Assembly (NCBI GenBank): GCA_035280025.1
Contig: DATEGT010000039.1
Location: forward strand, 1 to 42,994
DNA length: 42,994 nt
From: VBDM01 sp035280025
GTDB lineage: Bacteria > Pseudomonadota > Gammaproteobacteria > Burkholderiales > SG8-39
Reading direction: 5' to 3'
Below, piece by piece: positions 16,521 to 24,929 of the stretch. The notes beneath the pieces are model-generated. The model worked only from the letters and a program-made list of their open reading frames with translations, searched no databases and had not been told where the DNA came from. The translations under genes and the position numbers were made by a program. The first letter of the stretch is position 1; each line of letters starts with the position of its first letter.

Positions 16521-17084
16521 ATGATCTTCACTGAAACGAAGCTCAAGGGAGCGTTCATTCTGGACATCGAGCGTCGCGGAGACAACCGCGGGTTCTTCGC
16601 GCGCGCGTTCTGCCAGCACGAATTCGCCGATCACGGCCTCGAGCCGGTGATCGCGCAAGGCAACGTCGCCTTCAACAAGAGCAAGGGAACGTTGCGCGGC
16701 ATGCATTTTCAATATCCTCCGGCCGCCGAGACCAAGCTCGTCAGATGCACCCGGGGCGCCATCCTCGACATCATCGTGGACTTGCGCCCGGAGAGCTCCA
16801 CATACCTGGAGCACATCGCCGTCGAGCTCACCGGAGACAACTACCGTTCGCTCTACGTGCCCGAGCGCTTTGCGCACGGCTACCAGTGCCTCGCCGACAA
16901 CACGGAGACCAGCTATCAGGTGGGCGAGTTCTACACGCCGGCGGCCGAAGGCGGCCTGCTGTACAACGACCCCAGGCTGGGCCTGAAATGGCCGCTCCCG
17001 GTGAACGAGATCTCGCCCAAGGATTCGGCGTGGATGCCGCTGGACAAGATCGAGGGAGAATTGAAGCGTAAAATGAGCGCCTGA
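16521..17084 (+). CDS. dTDP-4-dehydrorhamnose 3,5-epimerase family protein (RmlC-like)
   Basis: A 187-residue cupin of the RmlC family. Its markers are RGDNRGFFARAFCQHEF, KGTLRGMHFQYPP (catalytic His region), KLVRCTRGAILDIIVDLR, and YVPERFAHGYQCLADNTE with the conserved His/Gln and TSYQ. RmlC enzymes epimerise C3 and/or C5 of 4-keto-6-deoxy nucleotide sugars. No rmlA, rmlB or rmlD is nearby, and the next genes form a cytidylyltransferase cassette. It may therefore act on a CDP- rather than a dTDP-linked 4-keto sugar. The ATG has only an A-rich leader and a weak ribosome site. Confidence 0.88.
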   Translation: MIFTETKLKGAFILDIERRGDNRGFFARAFCQHEFADHGLEPVIAQGNVAFNKSKGTLRGMHFQYPPAAETKLVRCTRGAILDIIVDLRPESSTYLEHIAVELTGDNYRSLYVPERFAHGYQCLADNTETSYQVGEFYTPAAEGGLLYNDPRLGLKWPLPVNEISPKDSAWMPLDKIEGELKRKMSA

Positions 17085-17156
17085 AGGCGCCAGCGACTGC
17101 GGTACCGGCGGGCGATCCGCGCGCCGGGTGGGAAAGCGAAATTGCTGGGAGGGACT

Positions 17157-18515
17157 GTGATCATTGTCGACAACGCACTGAAGGCGAGAGAGCGGGAGGG
17201 CAAGCCTATCCGCGTCGGAATGGTGGGGGCCGGCTTCATGGGGCAGGGACTCACCAACCAGATCACGCACAGCGTCCCGGGCATGCGCATGGCGGCCGTC
17301 TACAACCGGCGACCGGAGCGCGCCCATCACGTCTACCGGTATTCCGGATTCGAGGACATCGCCACGGCGGGAACGCAGAGCCAGCTCGACCAGGCGGTCC
17401 GGGAGGGAAAGCCCGCCGTCGCCGAGGACCCTTTCCTGCTGTGCCGCTCGAGCGAGATCGACGTCATCATCGACGTCACGGGCTCGGTCGAGTTCGGCGC
17501 GCGCGTGATTCTCGAGGCATTCAGGAACGGCAAGCCGGTAGTGATGATGAACGCCGAGGTCGACGCGACCGTCGGCCCGATTCTCCAGGTGTACGCGCAC
17601 AAGCACGGCGTGATCCTCTCCGCCTGCGACGGCGACGAGCCCGGCCTGCAGATGAACCTGGTGCGCTGGGTGCAGGGTCTCGGCCTCATCCCCCGCGTCA
17701 TCGGCAACGTCAAGGGATTGCAGGATCCGTACCGCAATCCGACCACCCAGAAGGGATGGGCGGAACGCTGGGGACAGAACGCTGCGATGGTGACCTCCTT
17801 CGCCGACGGCTCGAAGATCAGCTTCGAGCAGACGATCGTGGCCAACGCGACGGGATTCAAGGTCAGGTCCCGGGGAATGTCGCGCGGAGTGAAGTACGAC
17901 GGCTCGATCATGGACATCCACAAGCTCTACGACCTCGACGAAGCCCGGGCGATGGGCGGCGTCATCGACTACACGGTCGGCCCCGCCGGAATCAAGGCGT
18001 TCGTGCTTGCGGAGCACACCGACCCCAAGCAGCGCCACTATCTGAACCTCTACAAGATGGGAGAAGGCCCGCTGTATCCGTTCTGGGTCCCCTACCACCT
18101 GGTGCATTTCGAGACGCCGTTTTCCATCGCGCGCGTCGTTCTCTTCAAGGACAACCTAGCTCCCCCCCTGGGGGGCCCGGTCGTCGAAGTCTGCGCGGTC
18201 GCGAAGCGCGGCCTCGCCGCGGGCGAAACGCTCGACGAGTACGGCATGTACACGACCTACGGGGAAGCGGTGAACACCGAGGAGATGAGCGACAAGCGCT
18301 ACCTTCCGGAAGGACTGGTCGACGGGTGCAAGCTCAAGCGCGCGATCGCCAAGGACCAGGTGCTGACCTACGACGACGTGGAGCTGCCGGTGGGCCGGCT
18401 CGCCGACCGGCTTCGCGCCGAGCAGTACCGGCATTTCCGCGGCATCACCTGGCTCGAGGAGCACCTCGAGGGAACGCAGGGCGCGTCGGTGGCGAAGGTG
18501 CCGGAGTACGCTTGA
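17157..18515 (+). CDS. NAD(P)-binding oxidoreductase with C-terminal SAF domain
   Basis: A 452-residue protein. The N-terminal Rossmann domain has GMVGAGFMGQG (about 21-31) and DVIIDVTGSVEFG. The central part carries MMNAEVDATVGPIL and CDGDEPG, as in homoserine-dehydrogenase-like or DapB-like enzymes. The C-terminal 80 residues (RYLPEGLVDGCKLKRAIAKDQVLTYDDVEL) look like a SAF (antifreeze-like) domain, as in sialic acid synthases. I know this architecture from sugar clusters, but its reaction is not established. A strong ribosome site (GGGAGGG, 17147-17153) selects the GTG at 17157 over a TTG at 17142. It opens a coupled run with the next epimerase. Confidence 0.82.
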   Translation: MIIVDNALKAREREGKPIRVGMVGAGFMGQGLTNQITHSVPGMRMAAVYNRRPERAHHVYRYSGFEDIATAGTQSQLDQAVREGKPAVAEDPFLLCRSSEIDVIIDVTGSVEFGARVILEAFRNGKPVVMMNAEVDATVGPILQVYAHKHGVILSACDGDEPGLQMNLVRWVQGLGLIPRVIGNVKGLQDPYRNPTTQKGWAERWGQNAAMVTSFADGSKISFEQTIVANATGFKVRSRGMSRGVKYDGSIMDIHKLYDLDEARAMGGVIDYTVGPAGIKAFVLAEHTDPKQRHYLNLYKMGEGPLYPFWVPYHLVHFETPFSIARVVLFKDNLAPPLGGPVVEVCAVAKRGLAAGETLDEYGMYTTYGEAVNTEEMSDKRYLPEGLVDGCKLKRAIAKDQVLTYDDVELPVGRLADRLRAEQYRHFRGITWLEEHLEGTQGASVAKVPEYA

Positions 18516-19570
18516 AGATATTGATCACCGGCAACACGGGCTACATCGGCCCATCCGTTCTCAAGCGTCTCCGCCACTCCTACCCCAAGGCGACCCTGGT
18601 CGGTTTCGACAAGGGATATTTCGCGCACTGCCTGACGAACGCGAGCATCCTCCCGGAATGCAGGGCCGATATCCAGTTCTTCGGAGACGTGCGGCATCCC
18701 CAGCCGGAGATCCTGCAGGGCGTGGACGCCGTGATCCATCTCGCGGCGATATCGAACGATCCGATGGGGAAGACGTTCGAGGACGTCACCTACGACATCA
18801 ACTTCCGCGCGAGCGTCGACCTGGCGCGCCAGGCCAAGGCGGCCGGGGTCAAGTCCTTCGTGTTCGCCTCCAGCTGCAGCGTTTACGGCATCGCCGACGA
18901 CACGCCGAGAACGGAAACCTCGCAGCTCAATCCGCAGACCGCCTACGCCAAGTCGAAGATCCGCACCGAGACCGAGCTCGAGAAGCTCGGGGACGGGAAT
19001 TTCAAGGTGACCTGCCTCAGGTTCGCGACCGCGTGCGGCATGAGCGAGCGCCTGCGCCTGGATCTCGTCGTCAACGACTTCGTCGCCTGCGCCGTGACCT
19101 CCAAGAACATCACCATCCTCAGCGACGGAACCCCGTGGCGTCCCCTGATACACATCCGGGACATGGCGCGCGCCTTCGACTGGGCGATCGGCAGGGATCC
19201 GAAGCACGGCGCCTTCCTCGCCGTGAACGTCGGCAGCGACGAGTGGAACTATCAGGTCAAGGACCTTGCCGAAGCGGTCGCGGAGGTCGTACCGGGGGTC
19301 ACGGTATCGATCAACAAGAAGGCCCCGCAGGACAGCCGCTCGTACCGAGTGGACTTCGCGCTCTACAGGAAGGTCGCGCCCAACCACCAGCCGGAAGTCG
19401 ACCTCATGACGACCATCCGCGAGCTCAAGGCGGGCCTGGAGGCGATGGGCTTTGCCGATCCGAACTTCAGGTCCTCCAAGTTCATGCGTCTCGAAGTGCT
19501 CAAGTGGCTGCGCGAAAAGGGATTGCTCGACGGCAATCTCGAGTGGACCGCGCTTGAGCGGCCGGTTTGA
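18512..19570 (+). CDS. NAD-dependent epimerase/dehydratase (extended SDR)
   Basis: A 352-residue extended SDR with GNTGYIG at about 7-13, HLAAISNDPMG, the SSCSVYG motif with the catalytic Ser, and YAKSK with Tyr/Lys. The C-terminal substrate region includes LSDGTPWRPLIHIRDMARAF. It should epimerise, reduce or dehydrate a nucleotide sugar; the exact reaction is open. Translation starts at TTG 18512, whose last two bases form the upstream gene's TGA stop (TTGA overlap), indicating tight coupling. With the cytidylyltransferase behind it, it is a candidate for the missing CDP-sugar 4,6-dehydratase or epimerase step. Confidence 0.87.
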   Translation: MKILITGNTGYIGPSVLKRLRHSYPKATLVGFDKGYFAHCLTNASILPECRADIQFFGDVRHPQPEILQGVDAVIHLAAISNDPMGKTFEDVTYDINFRASVDLARQAKAAGVKSFVFASSCSVYGIADDTPRTETSQLNPQTAYAKSKIRTETELEKLGDGNFKVTCLRFATACGMSERLRLDLVVNDFVACAVTSKNITILSDGTPWRPLIHIRDMARAFDWAIGRDPKHGAFLAVNVGSDEWNYQVKDLAEAVAEVVPGVTVSINKKAPQDSRSYRVDFALYRKVAPNHQPEVDLMTTIRELKAGLEAMGFADPNFRSSKFMRLEVLKWLREKGLLDGNLEWTALERPV

Positions 19571-19592
19571 TCCCTCGCTGGAGTAGCCGCGA

Positions 19593-20387
19593 ATGAAAGT
19601 CGTCCTGTTCTGTGGCGGGCTGGGCACGAGGCTGGGGGAGCTCACGGAGAACGTTCCCAAGCCGCTCGTGAAGATCGGGTACCGGCCCATCCTGTGGAAC
19701 GTCATGAAGTACTACGCCCACTACGGGCACAAGGACTTCATCCTCTGCCTGGGATACAAGGCGGATGCCATCAAGGACTACTTCCTCAACTACAAGGAAT
19801 ACCTGTCCAACGACTTCACCATGAGCAACGGCGGAAAGGACATTCATCTCCAGCGCAGCGACATCACCGACTGGAAGATAACCTTCGTCGACACCGGCTT
19901 GAAGGCGAACATCGGCCAGCGCCTCAAAGCCGTCGAGAAATATCTCGAGGGGGAGAAGACGTTTCTGGCCAACTACTCCGACGGCCTGAGCGCCTTTCCG
20001 CTTCCGGAGCTGATCGACCGCTTCAACAAGAGCGGGAAAGTCGCATGCTTTCTGTGCGCAAAGCCTTCGCAGAGCTTCCACGTGGTGACGCTGCGCGCGG
20101 ACAATTCCGTCAACAGCATCCAGAGCGTGCGCAAGACGGACATTCTCATCAACGCCGGCTTCTTCGTGTTCAAGAAGGAGATCTTCGACTACATGAAACC
20201 CGGCGAGGAGCTGGTCGTCGAGCCTTTTCAAAGGCTCATCGCGGAGAGCCAGATCGTCGGCTACCGCTCGGACCAGTTCTGGTGCATGGACACGTTCAAG
20301 GAGCACCAGGAGCTGACCGACATGTACAACCAGGGCAATGCGCCCTGGGAGGTGTGGAAGCCGTCGCCCGAAGGAACCGGAAGGTGA
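19593..20387 (+). CDS. Sugar-1-phosphate nucleotidyltransferase, glucose-1-phosphate cytidylyltransferase-like
   Basis: A 264-residue enzyme with an N-terminal activation motif of the RfbF type (GGLGTRLGELTENVPKPLVKIG). The segments PILWNVMKYYAHYGHKDFILCLGYKADAIKDYFLNY and, later, TFLANYSDGLS follow the glucose-1-phosphate cytidylyltransferase pattern. The C-terminal QFWCMDTFKEHQEL matches the family's conserved end. Such enzymes make CDP-glucose from CTP and glucose-1-phosphate, the entry to CDP-linked deoxy and branched sugars. No clear rfbG (CDP-glucose 4,6-dehydratase) is nearby. The gene lies 22 bases after the epimerase and 5 bases before the PIG-L gene. Confidence 0.87.
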   Translation: MKVVLFCGGLGTRLGELTENVPKPLVKIGYRPILWNVMKYYAHYGHKDFILCLGYKADAIKDYFLNYKEYLSNDFTMSNGGKDIHLQRSDITDWKITFVDTGLKANIGQRLKAVEKYLEGEKTFLANYSDGLSAFPLPELIDRFNKSGKVACFLCAKPSQSFHVVTLRADNSVNSIQSVRKTDILINAGFFVFKKEIFDYMKPGEELVVEPFQRLIAESQIVGYRSDQFWCMDTFKEHQELTDMYNQGNAPWEVWKPSPEGTGR

Positions 20388-20392
20388 GATGA

Positions 20393-21040
20393 ATGCTCAA
20401 GGCGGCCTTCACAAAAGGTCCCGGGCTGCGGCTTCTATGCCTGGGAGCGCATAGCGACGACATCGAGATCGGCTGCGGCGGCACGGTCCTGAGGCTGCTC
20501 GAGGAAAATCAGGCGGCCGAGGTCTGCTGGGCCGTGCTCGGGGCGTCCGGAGCGAGAACCGCAGAGGCGCAGAAGAGCGCCCGGCTGTTTCTGGCGAACG
20601 CGCGCCAGAAGGACGTCATCACGAAGGAGTTCCGGGACGGCTACTTCCCCTATCTCGGCGCGGAGATCAAGGATTTCTTCGAGGAGCTGAAGCGGAAATT
20701 CAGCCCCGATCTCATCCTCACCCACTACCGGGAGGATCTTCACCAGGATCATCGGGTGGTGTCGGAGCTCACCTGGAACACGTTCAGGAATCACCTGATC
20801 CTGGAATACGAGATCGTCAAATACGACGGGGACCTCGGCCGGCCCAACTTCTTCGTCTCGCTGAGCGGAGCGCTGGCCGCAAGGAAGATCCGCAATATCC
20901 TCGATTGCTTCCAGAGCCAGAGAAACAAGGCCTGGTTCACCGAGGACACCTTTCTCTCGATCCTCAGGCTGCGGGGGGTCGAATCGAACGCTCCGGAGAA
21001 ATACGCGGAGGGCTTCTACTGCCGCAAGCTGGCGTACTGA
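20393..21040 (+). CDS. PIG-L family deacetylase
   Basis: A 215-residue LmbE/PIG-L enzyme with the zinc motif GAHSDDIEIGCGG (AHxDD) near residues 18-30 and the second metal His in HQDH. Family members remove N-acetyl or other acyl groups from amino sugars and related compounds. Its place at the end of the cytidylyltransferase cassette suggests it deacylates a sugar precursor. The ribosome site (AGGTGAG) overlaps the end of the preceding gene, so the two are probably co-translated. It has no signal peptide and so acts in the cytosol. Confidence 0.9.
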   Translation: MLKAAFTKGPGLRLLCLGAHSDDIEIGCGGTVLRLLEENQAAEVCWAVLGASGARTAEAQKSARLFLANARQKDVITKEFRDGYFPYLGAEIKDFFEELKRKFSPDLILTHYREDLHQDHRVVSELTWNTFRNHLILEYEIVKYDGDLGRPNFFVSLSGALAARKIRNILDCFQSQRNKAWFTEDTFLSILRLRGVESNAPEKYAEGFYCRKLAY

Positions 21041-21074
21041 GCCGACGAGCGTCAGTGAAGTGTCAGCGAATATC

Positions 21075-21090
21075 AGGCACGGTCCCTGCT
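21075..21090 (+). promoter_or_regulatory. Candidate sigma-54 (-24/-12) promoter for the quinoprotein gene
   Basis: The sequence AGGCACG-GTCC-CTGCT matches the RpoN consensus TGGCACG-N4-TTGCW at all but two positions. The required GG (21076-21077) and GC (21088-21089) are exactly 10 bases apart. Transcription would start near 21100, about 73 bases before the ATG. Two TCAGYGAA copies lie just upstream (about 21052-21070). This is a motif match only. Confidence 0.55.
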
Positions 21091-21172
21091 ACGGTGATAG
21101 CGTCTCCGAGAATGAACAAACGTACCGTGCTCGCTCCTCGAAACAGTCCGCATCAAGACGGCCGCGGGTGAC

Positions 21173-23269
21173 ATGGCCGTCGGACGCCGCTTCGTACTGC
21201 TCGGCCTGATATCCGCGACCGTCCTGGTAGCAGCGGCCGCTGCCGCCGTGGCCCAGTCCGACGGGATCGCGTGGCGCGTCCGCGTGCTCCGGTCGAAGAT
21301 CCTCGGCGACCTCCCCGAGCTGCCGATGGCGGACCTGTTGAAGTGGATGACCCCCCGCAGCGCGGTCTATCTCGGTGCTCTGGCGGACGTTCCCAACGTT
21401 CGCTCGAGCATCAGGAATCTCATTCCCCTGACCGAGCCGACCGAGAAGGGCAGCCGGCTCTTCGGAGCGTACTGCGCGTCCTGCCACGGGGACAATGCCA
21501 GGGGCAAGACCGCACCGGATCTGGTTTCGCTGGTCGGCAACAACCCCGACTGGGCTTTCTTTTCGGCCGTGAAGTGGGGCCGGGTCGGGACCTCGATGTC
21601 GGCGCAGCCGCTCTCCGACATGGAAATCTGGGAGACGCACTCGTTCATCAGGCACCTGTCGCTCCGCGCCGCGAAAGCGGATCTGGATCCCGAGTCCTCC
21701 GCTTCGCGACCCGTCGGCGTCGACGCGGCGAGCATTCTGGCGCCGGGCCGCCGGCCGAACGAGTGGCTGACCTTCGCGGGGAACTACGCCGGGCATCGCC
21801 ACAGCCCTCTCTCGCGCATCTCGAAGGGAAACGCCCGCGATCTGAGAGTCGCGTGGGTGGCGCAGCTCCGCTCGGAAGATGCGTACCTCGAAGCCTCACC
21901 GATCGTCGTCTCGAACCTGATGTTCGTCTCCGAATCGCCCGACGGCGTCGTCGCGCTCGATCCCGCGACGGGCAGGAAGAAGTGGGAATTCAGGCGTCCC
22001 CTGCCCGCCGGACTCTCGCTGTGCTGCGGCTCCGTCAACCGCGGAGTCGCGATCCTGGACGACTCGGTCTTCGTCGGGACGCTCGACGCCCATCTCGTGG
22101 CGATCCGGGCGGCCGACGGGCGCAAGCGATGGGAGACACGGGTCGCGGACTTCCAGGACGGCTACTCGATGACGGGAGCGCCGCTCGCCCTGCGCGACCG
22201 TGTGATCGTGGGAGTCGCCGGAGGAGAGTTCGGGATACGGGGCTTCGTCGCCGCCTACCGCGCGAGCGACGGACGGCTGCTGTGGAAATTCGATACGGTG
22301 CCGGGCCCCGGCAAACCCGGACACGAAACCTGGGCGGGCGACTCGTGGAGGATCGGCGGAGCGCCCACCTGGACGACGGGAGCCTACGACGCGGATCTCA
22401 ACCTCGTGTACTGGGGCGTCGGCAACCCCGCTCCGCCGTTCAAGAACAAGGACCGGGCGGGTGCAAATTTGTATTCGAACAGCGTCGTCGCCCTGGACGC
22501 GACGACCGGTGAGCTGCGCTGGCACTACCAGTTCACTCCCGCGGACGCGCACGACTGGGACTCCGTGCAGCAGCCGGTCCTCGCGGAGATCCCGTGGCAG
22601 GGGCAGCCGAGGAGCGTGCTGCTCTGGGCGAACCGGAACGCGTTCTTCTACGCGCTCGACCGCAAGACGGGCGAGTTTCTCTTCGCGAAACCGTTCGCCA
22701 AGCAGACCTGGAATTCAGGGTTCACGGCCGAGGGCCGTCCCATTCCCTTGCCGGAGGCGAGCCCGACCCACAAGGGCAGCCTCGCCTGGCCGACCGTGGG
22801 AGGCGCCACCAACTGGTGGCCGCCTTCCTACGACGCCGGCCGGCGATTGATGTACGTCCCCTCGATCGACGCCGCGTCGATCTACTTCGCCGCCGACGCC
22901 CAGGTCGCGAAGGGCAAGGAACAGTTCCTGGGGAGCACTTCCGTGTACGCGGCGAACCAGCCGGCCGAGGCGAGCATCAAGGCGATCGAGGCAGGGACCG
23001 GGAAGGTCCGCTGGACCACGTCGTTGCACCGCGGCCCCGAAACGCTCCGAAGCGTCGGCGGCGTGCTCTCGACCGGAGGCGGCGTCGTGATCGTCGGGCA
23101 TGCCGACGAGTTTTTCGCTCTCGATTCCGATACCGGGCGCACTCTGTGGCGCATGAGAGTCGGGGGGCGCATCAACGCGCCGCCGGTAGCCTACGCCGTC
23201 GGTCGCACGCAGTTCATCGCCGCCATCGCCGGCAACGCGCTCTTCGCGTTCTCGCTCCCTCGAGACTAG
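21173..23269 (+). CDS. PQQ-dependent dehydrogenase (quinohemoprotein) with N-terminal cytochrome c domain
   Basis: A 698-residue exported protein with a signal peptide or anchor (about 6-27). A cytochrome c domain has CASCH at 101-105 and a likely Met ligand near 142 or 150. An eight-bladed quinoprotein propeller begins TFAGNYAGHRHSPLSRI (about 200). The propeller carries the vicinal Cys pair CC (284-285), GAPTWTTGAYDADLNLVYWGVGNPAP and HDWDSVQQPVL (likely catalytic Asp). NRNAFFYALDRKTGEFL also matches PQQ alcohol dehydrogenases. Quinohemoprotein alcohol dehydrogenases usually carry the heme domain at the C-terminus, so the order here is reversed. It would oxidise an alcohol or sugar in the periplasm. 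It is monocistronic between EPS genes, with its own promoter candidate and hairpin. Confidence 0.88.
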   Translation: MAVGRRFVLLGLISATVLVAAAAAAVAQSDGIAWRVRVLRSKILGDLPELPMADLLKWMTPRSAVYLGALADVPNVRSSIRNLIPLTEPTEKGSRLFGAYCASCHGDNARGKTAPDLVSLVGNNPDWAFFSAVKWGRVGTSMSAQPLSDMEIWETHSFIRHLSLRAAKADLDPESSASRPVGVDAASILAPGRRPNEWLTFAGNYAGHRHSPLSRISKGNARDLRVAWVAQLRSEDAYLEASPIVVSNLMFVSESPDGVVALDPATGRKKWEFRRPLPAGLSLCCGSVNRGVAILDDSVFVGTLDAHLVAIRAADGRKRWETRVADFQDGYSMTGAPLALRDRVIVGVAGGEFGIRGFVAAYRASDGRLLWKFDTVPGPGKPGHETWAGDSWRIGGAPTWTTGAYDADLNLVYWGVGNPAPPFKNKDRAGANLYSNSVVALDATTGELRWHYQFTPADAHDWDSVQQPVLAEIPWQGQPRSVLLWANRNAFFYALDRKTGEFLFAKPFAKQTWNSGFTAEGRPIPLPEASPTHKGSLAWPTVGGATNWWPPSYDAGRRLMYVPSIDAASIYFAADAQVAKGKEQFLGSTSVYAANQPAEASIKAIEAGTGKVRWTTSLHRGPETLRSVGGVLSTGGGVVIVGHADEFFALDSDTGRTLWRMRVGGRINAPPVAYAVGRTQFIAAIAGNALFAFSLPRD

Positions 23270-23271
23270 GC

Positions 23272-23294
23272 CGCGCGCGGGCCGCCCGCGCGCG
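23272..23294. terminator. Perfect 10-bp GC hairpin between convergent genes
   Basis: CGCGCGCGGG (23272-23281) and its exact complement CCCGCGCGCG (23285-23294) are separated by the loop CCG. It fills the gap between the quinoprotein stop (23269) and the MBOAT stop (23295). The stem would be extremely stable on either strand but has no T-tract, so it may act as a bidirectional terminator aid or mRNA 3' protector. Confidence 0.6.
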
Positions 23295-24920
23295 CTAGAA
23301 CTGCCAGTACAGGAATTCGCTCTCTCCTCCGAGGAGCAGTACTCCGGCCACGGCGACGGCGGAAATTCCGGCCGCCCAGACGAGCGAGGGATTCCATTCG
23401 AGGATCCGGCCCAGGAAAGTGTCGGCCGGTTCCTTCATGCCGATCGCCGGCTCGTAGCGCGCCAGGATTTGCAGGGTGTTCGGGCAGGCGAGAGCCACCG
23501 CCAGGAGAACCGGGATGGCTATCGCCATTCTCAGGAATTCCTGCCCGCCCCAGGGCTGATGCAGAACTCCCATGCGCTCGAGCAGGCCGGCCAGAGGTCC
23601 GACGCGCTCGTAGATCGCTGCGGGCAGCGCCAGCCCGTTCATGCCGGCCATGCCCTTCAGCAGATCGACGGCTGCGCCCACCGTGGGAGACCGGAAGAGG
23701 ATCATCGAGACGGTGACGCACAGCAAGGTCAGCGCGATCCCCGCCGGCCTCATGATCCGCGCATACGCGGCTCGGTCCGGCCACAGGCGCGGCGCAAGCA
23801 GGCGCCAGGCGTGATTGATCGTCAGGTAGACGCCATGGAGCAGGCCCCAGAGAACGAACAGATAGCCCGCGCCGTGCCAGAGCCCGGAAACGAACATGGT
23901 CAGGAGGGTCGGGAACATCAGGAGCAGCGCAAACGCGCCGAAGGTGGTGTCGCGCCCGCCGAATCCCTTGAGTCCCTTCGCGAGCCGGCGCCGCGTCAGG
24001 GCGAGCACCAGCGGATTGTAGATGTACGCCGTCAGGAAGCGCGTAAGCGTCATGTGCCAGCGCAGCCAGAAATCGATGATGCTCGGCGCCCGCAGGGGCG
24101 AGTTGAAGTTCGGGGGCAGGCGGATCCCGAACAGGCGCGCGGCACCCAGAGCCATGTCCGTGTATCCCGAGAAATCGAAATAGAGCTGCAGCAGAAACCC
24201 CGCGGCGGCGATCCACGCGAACAGAAACGAAACGCCTCCCCCGGAAGCGGCGCGCTCGTAGATCAGAGCGACCGAGGGGGAGATGCCGTCGGCGATCACC
24301 GCCTTCTTGAACAGGCCGAACAGGAACAGGGTGATCCCGACCGCGACGTCGTCCCGGTTCAGCCGCCCGGACACCGCCTGGAACTGCGGCATCATCTCGC
24401 GATAGTGGACGATGGGGCCGGCGATGAGCTGGGGAAAGAACAGCACGAACAGGCAGTAGTCCCGGGCGGTAAACGACTCGATCCGCCGGGAATGGACGTC
24501 GATGAGGAACGCGATCTTCTGGAAGGTGATGAACGATATGCCCAGAGGCAGGACGATGTGAGCCAGGGTCAGGTGCGCGCCCAACGCGTCGTTGATCGCG
24601 GTTCCGAGAAAGTACGTGTATTTGAAGTAGCCGAGAAACGCCACGTTGAACGCAATACCCAGGATCAGGACGGCCAGCGCGGGGCGGGGACGCTTCTCGT
24701 TCCGGGCCAGCCGCTGCAGGCCGCGCGCGAGGGCGAAGTTGACCAGGATGGAGGGCGCGATGATCAGGACGTTGAGAGGCCTCCACCAGGCATAGAAGAA
24801 CAGCGACGCGAGGATCAGCCAGTGCAGCGACAGGCTCCGGGAGCGCGGCCCGAGCAGGTAGAAGCCGGCGACAGTCGCCGGCAGAAAGGCGAATATGAAC
24901 TCGTAGGAATTGAACAGCAT
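23295..24920 (-). CDS. MBOAT family O-acyltransferase (AlgI/DltB-like)
   Basis: A 541-residue multipass membrane protein starting MLFNSYEFIFAFLP, the classic start of AlgI-type MBOATs. It has SLFFYAWWRP, FGYFK-type (LGYFKYTYFL), PLGISFITFQ, PQLIAGPIVHY, DFSGYTDMALG, NFNSPLRAPSIIDFWLRWHMTL and the catalytic His in FVSGLWHGAGYLF. Such proteins carry acyl groups across the inner membrane to periplasmic polysaccharide partners, usually with an SGNH/AlgX/AlgJ protein. Here the partner candidates are the proteins at 28581 and 33190. The gene ends a five-gene minus-strand run including an acyl carrier protein, so its donor may be an acyl-ACP-derived group other than acetate. Confidence 0.9.
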   Translation of the reverse strand: MLFNSYEFIFAFLPATVAGFYLLGPRSRSLSLHWLILASLFFYAWWRPLNVLIIAPSILVNFALARGLQRLARNEKRPRPALAVLILGIAFNVAFLGYFKYTYFLGTAINDALGAHLTLAHIVLPLGISFITFQKIAFLIDVHSRRIESFTARDYCLFVLFFPQLIAGPIVHYREMMPQFQAVSGRLNRDDVAVGITLFLFGLFKKAVIADGISPSVALIYERAASGGGVSFLFAWIAAAGFLLQLYFDFSGYTDMALGAARLFGIRLPPNFNSPLRAPSIIDFWLRWHMTLTRFLTAYIYNPLVLALTRRRLAKGLKGFGGRDTTFGAFALLLMFPTLLTMFVSGLWHGAGYLFVLWGLLHGVYLTINHAWRLLAPRLWPDRAAYARIMRPAGIALTLLCVTVSMILFRSPTVGAAVDLLKGMAGMNGLALPAAIYERVGPLAGLLERMGVLHQPWGGQEFLRMAIAIPVLLAVALACPNTLQILARYEPAIGMKEPADTFLGRILEWNPSLVWAAGISAVAVAGVLLLGGESEFLYWQF

Positions 24921-24929
24921 CGGGAGATT

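Noticed and set aside
16521..17084. Standard dTDP-rhamnose pathway inferred from the rmlC-like gene.
   Set aside because: rmlA, rmlB and rmlD are not present nearby and the adjoining nucleotidyltransferase looks CTP-type, so rhamnose synthesis is not supported by this window.
17126..17148. A sigma-54-like GG...TTGCT before the dehydrogenase-SAF gene.
   Set aside because: GG and GC are 11 bases apart instead of the strictly required 10.
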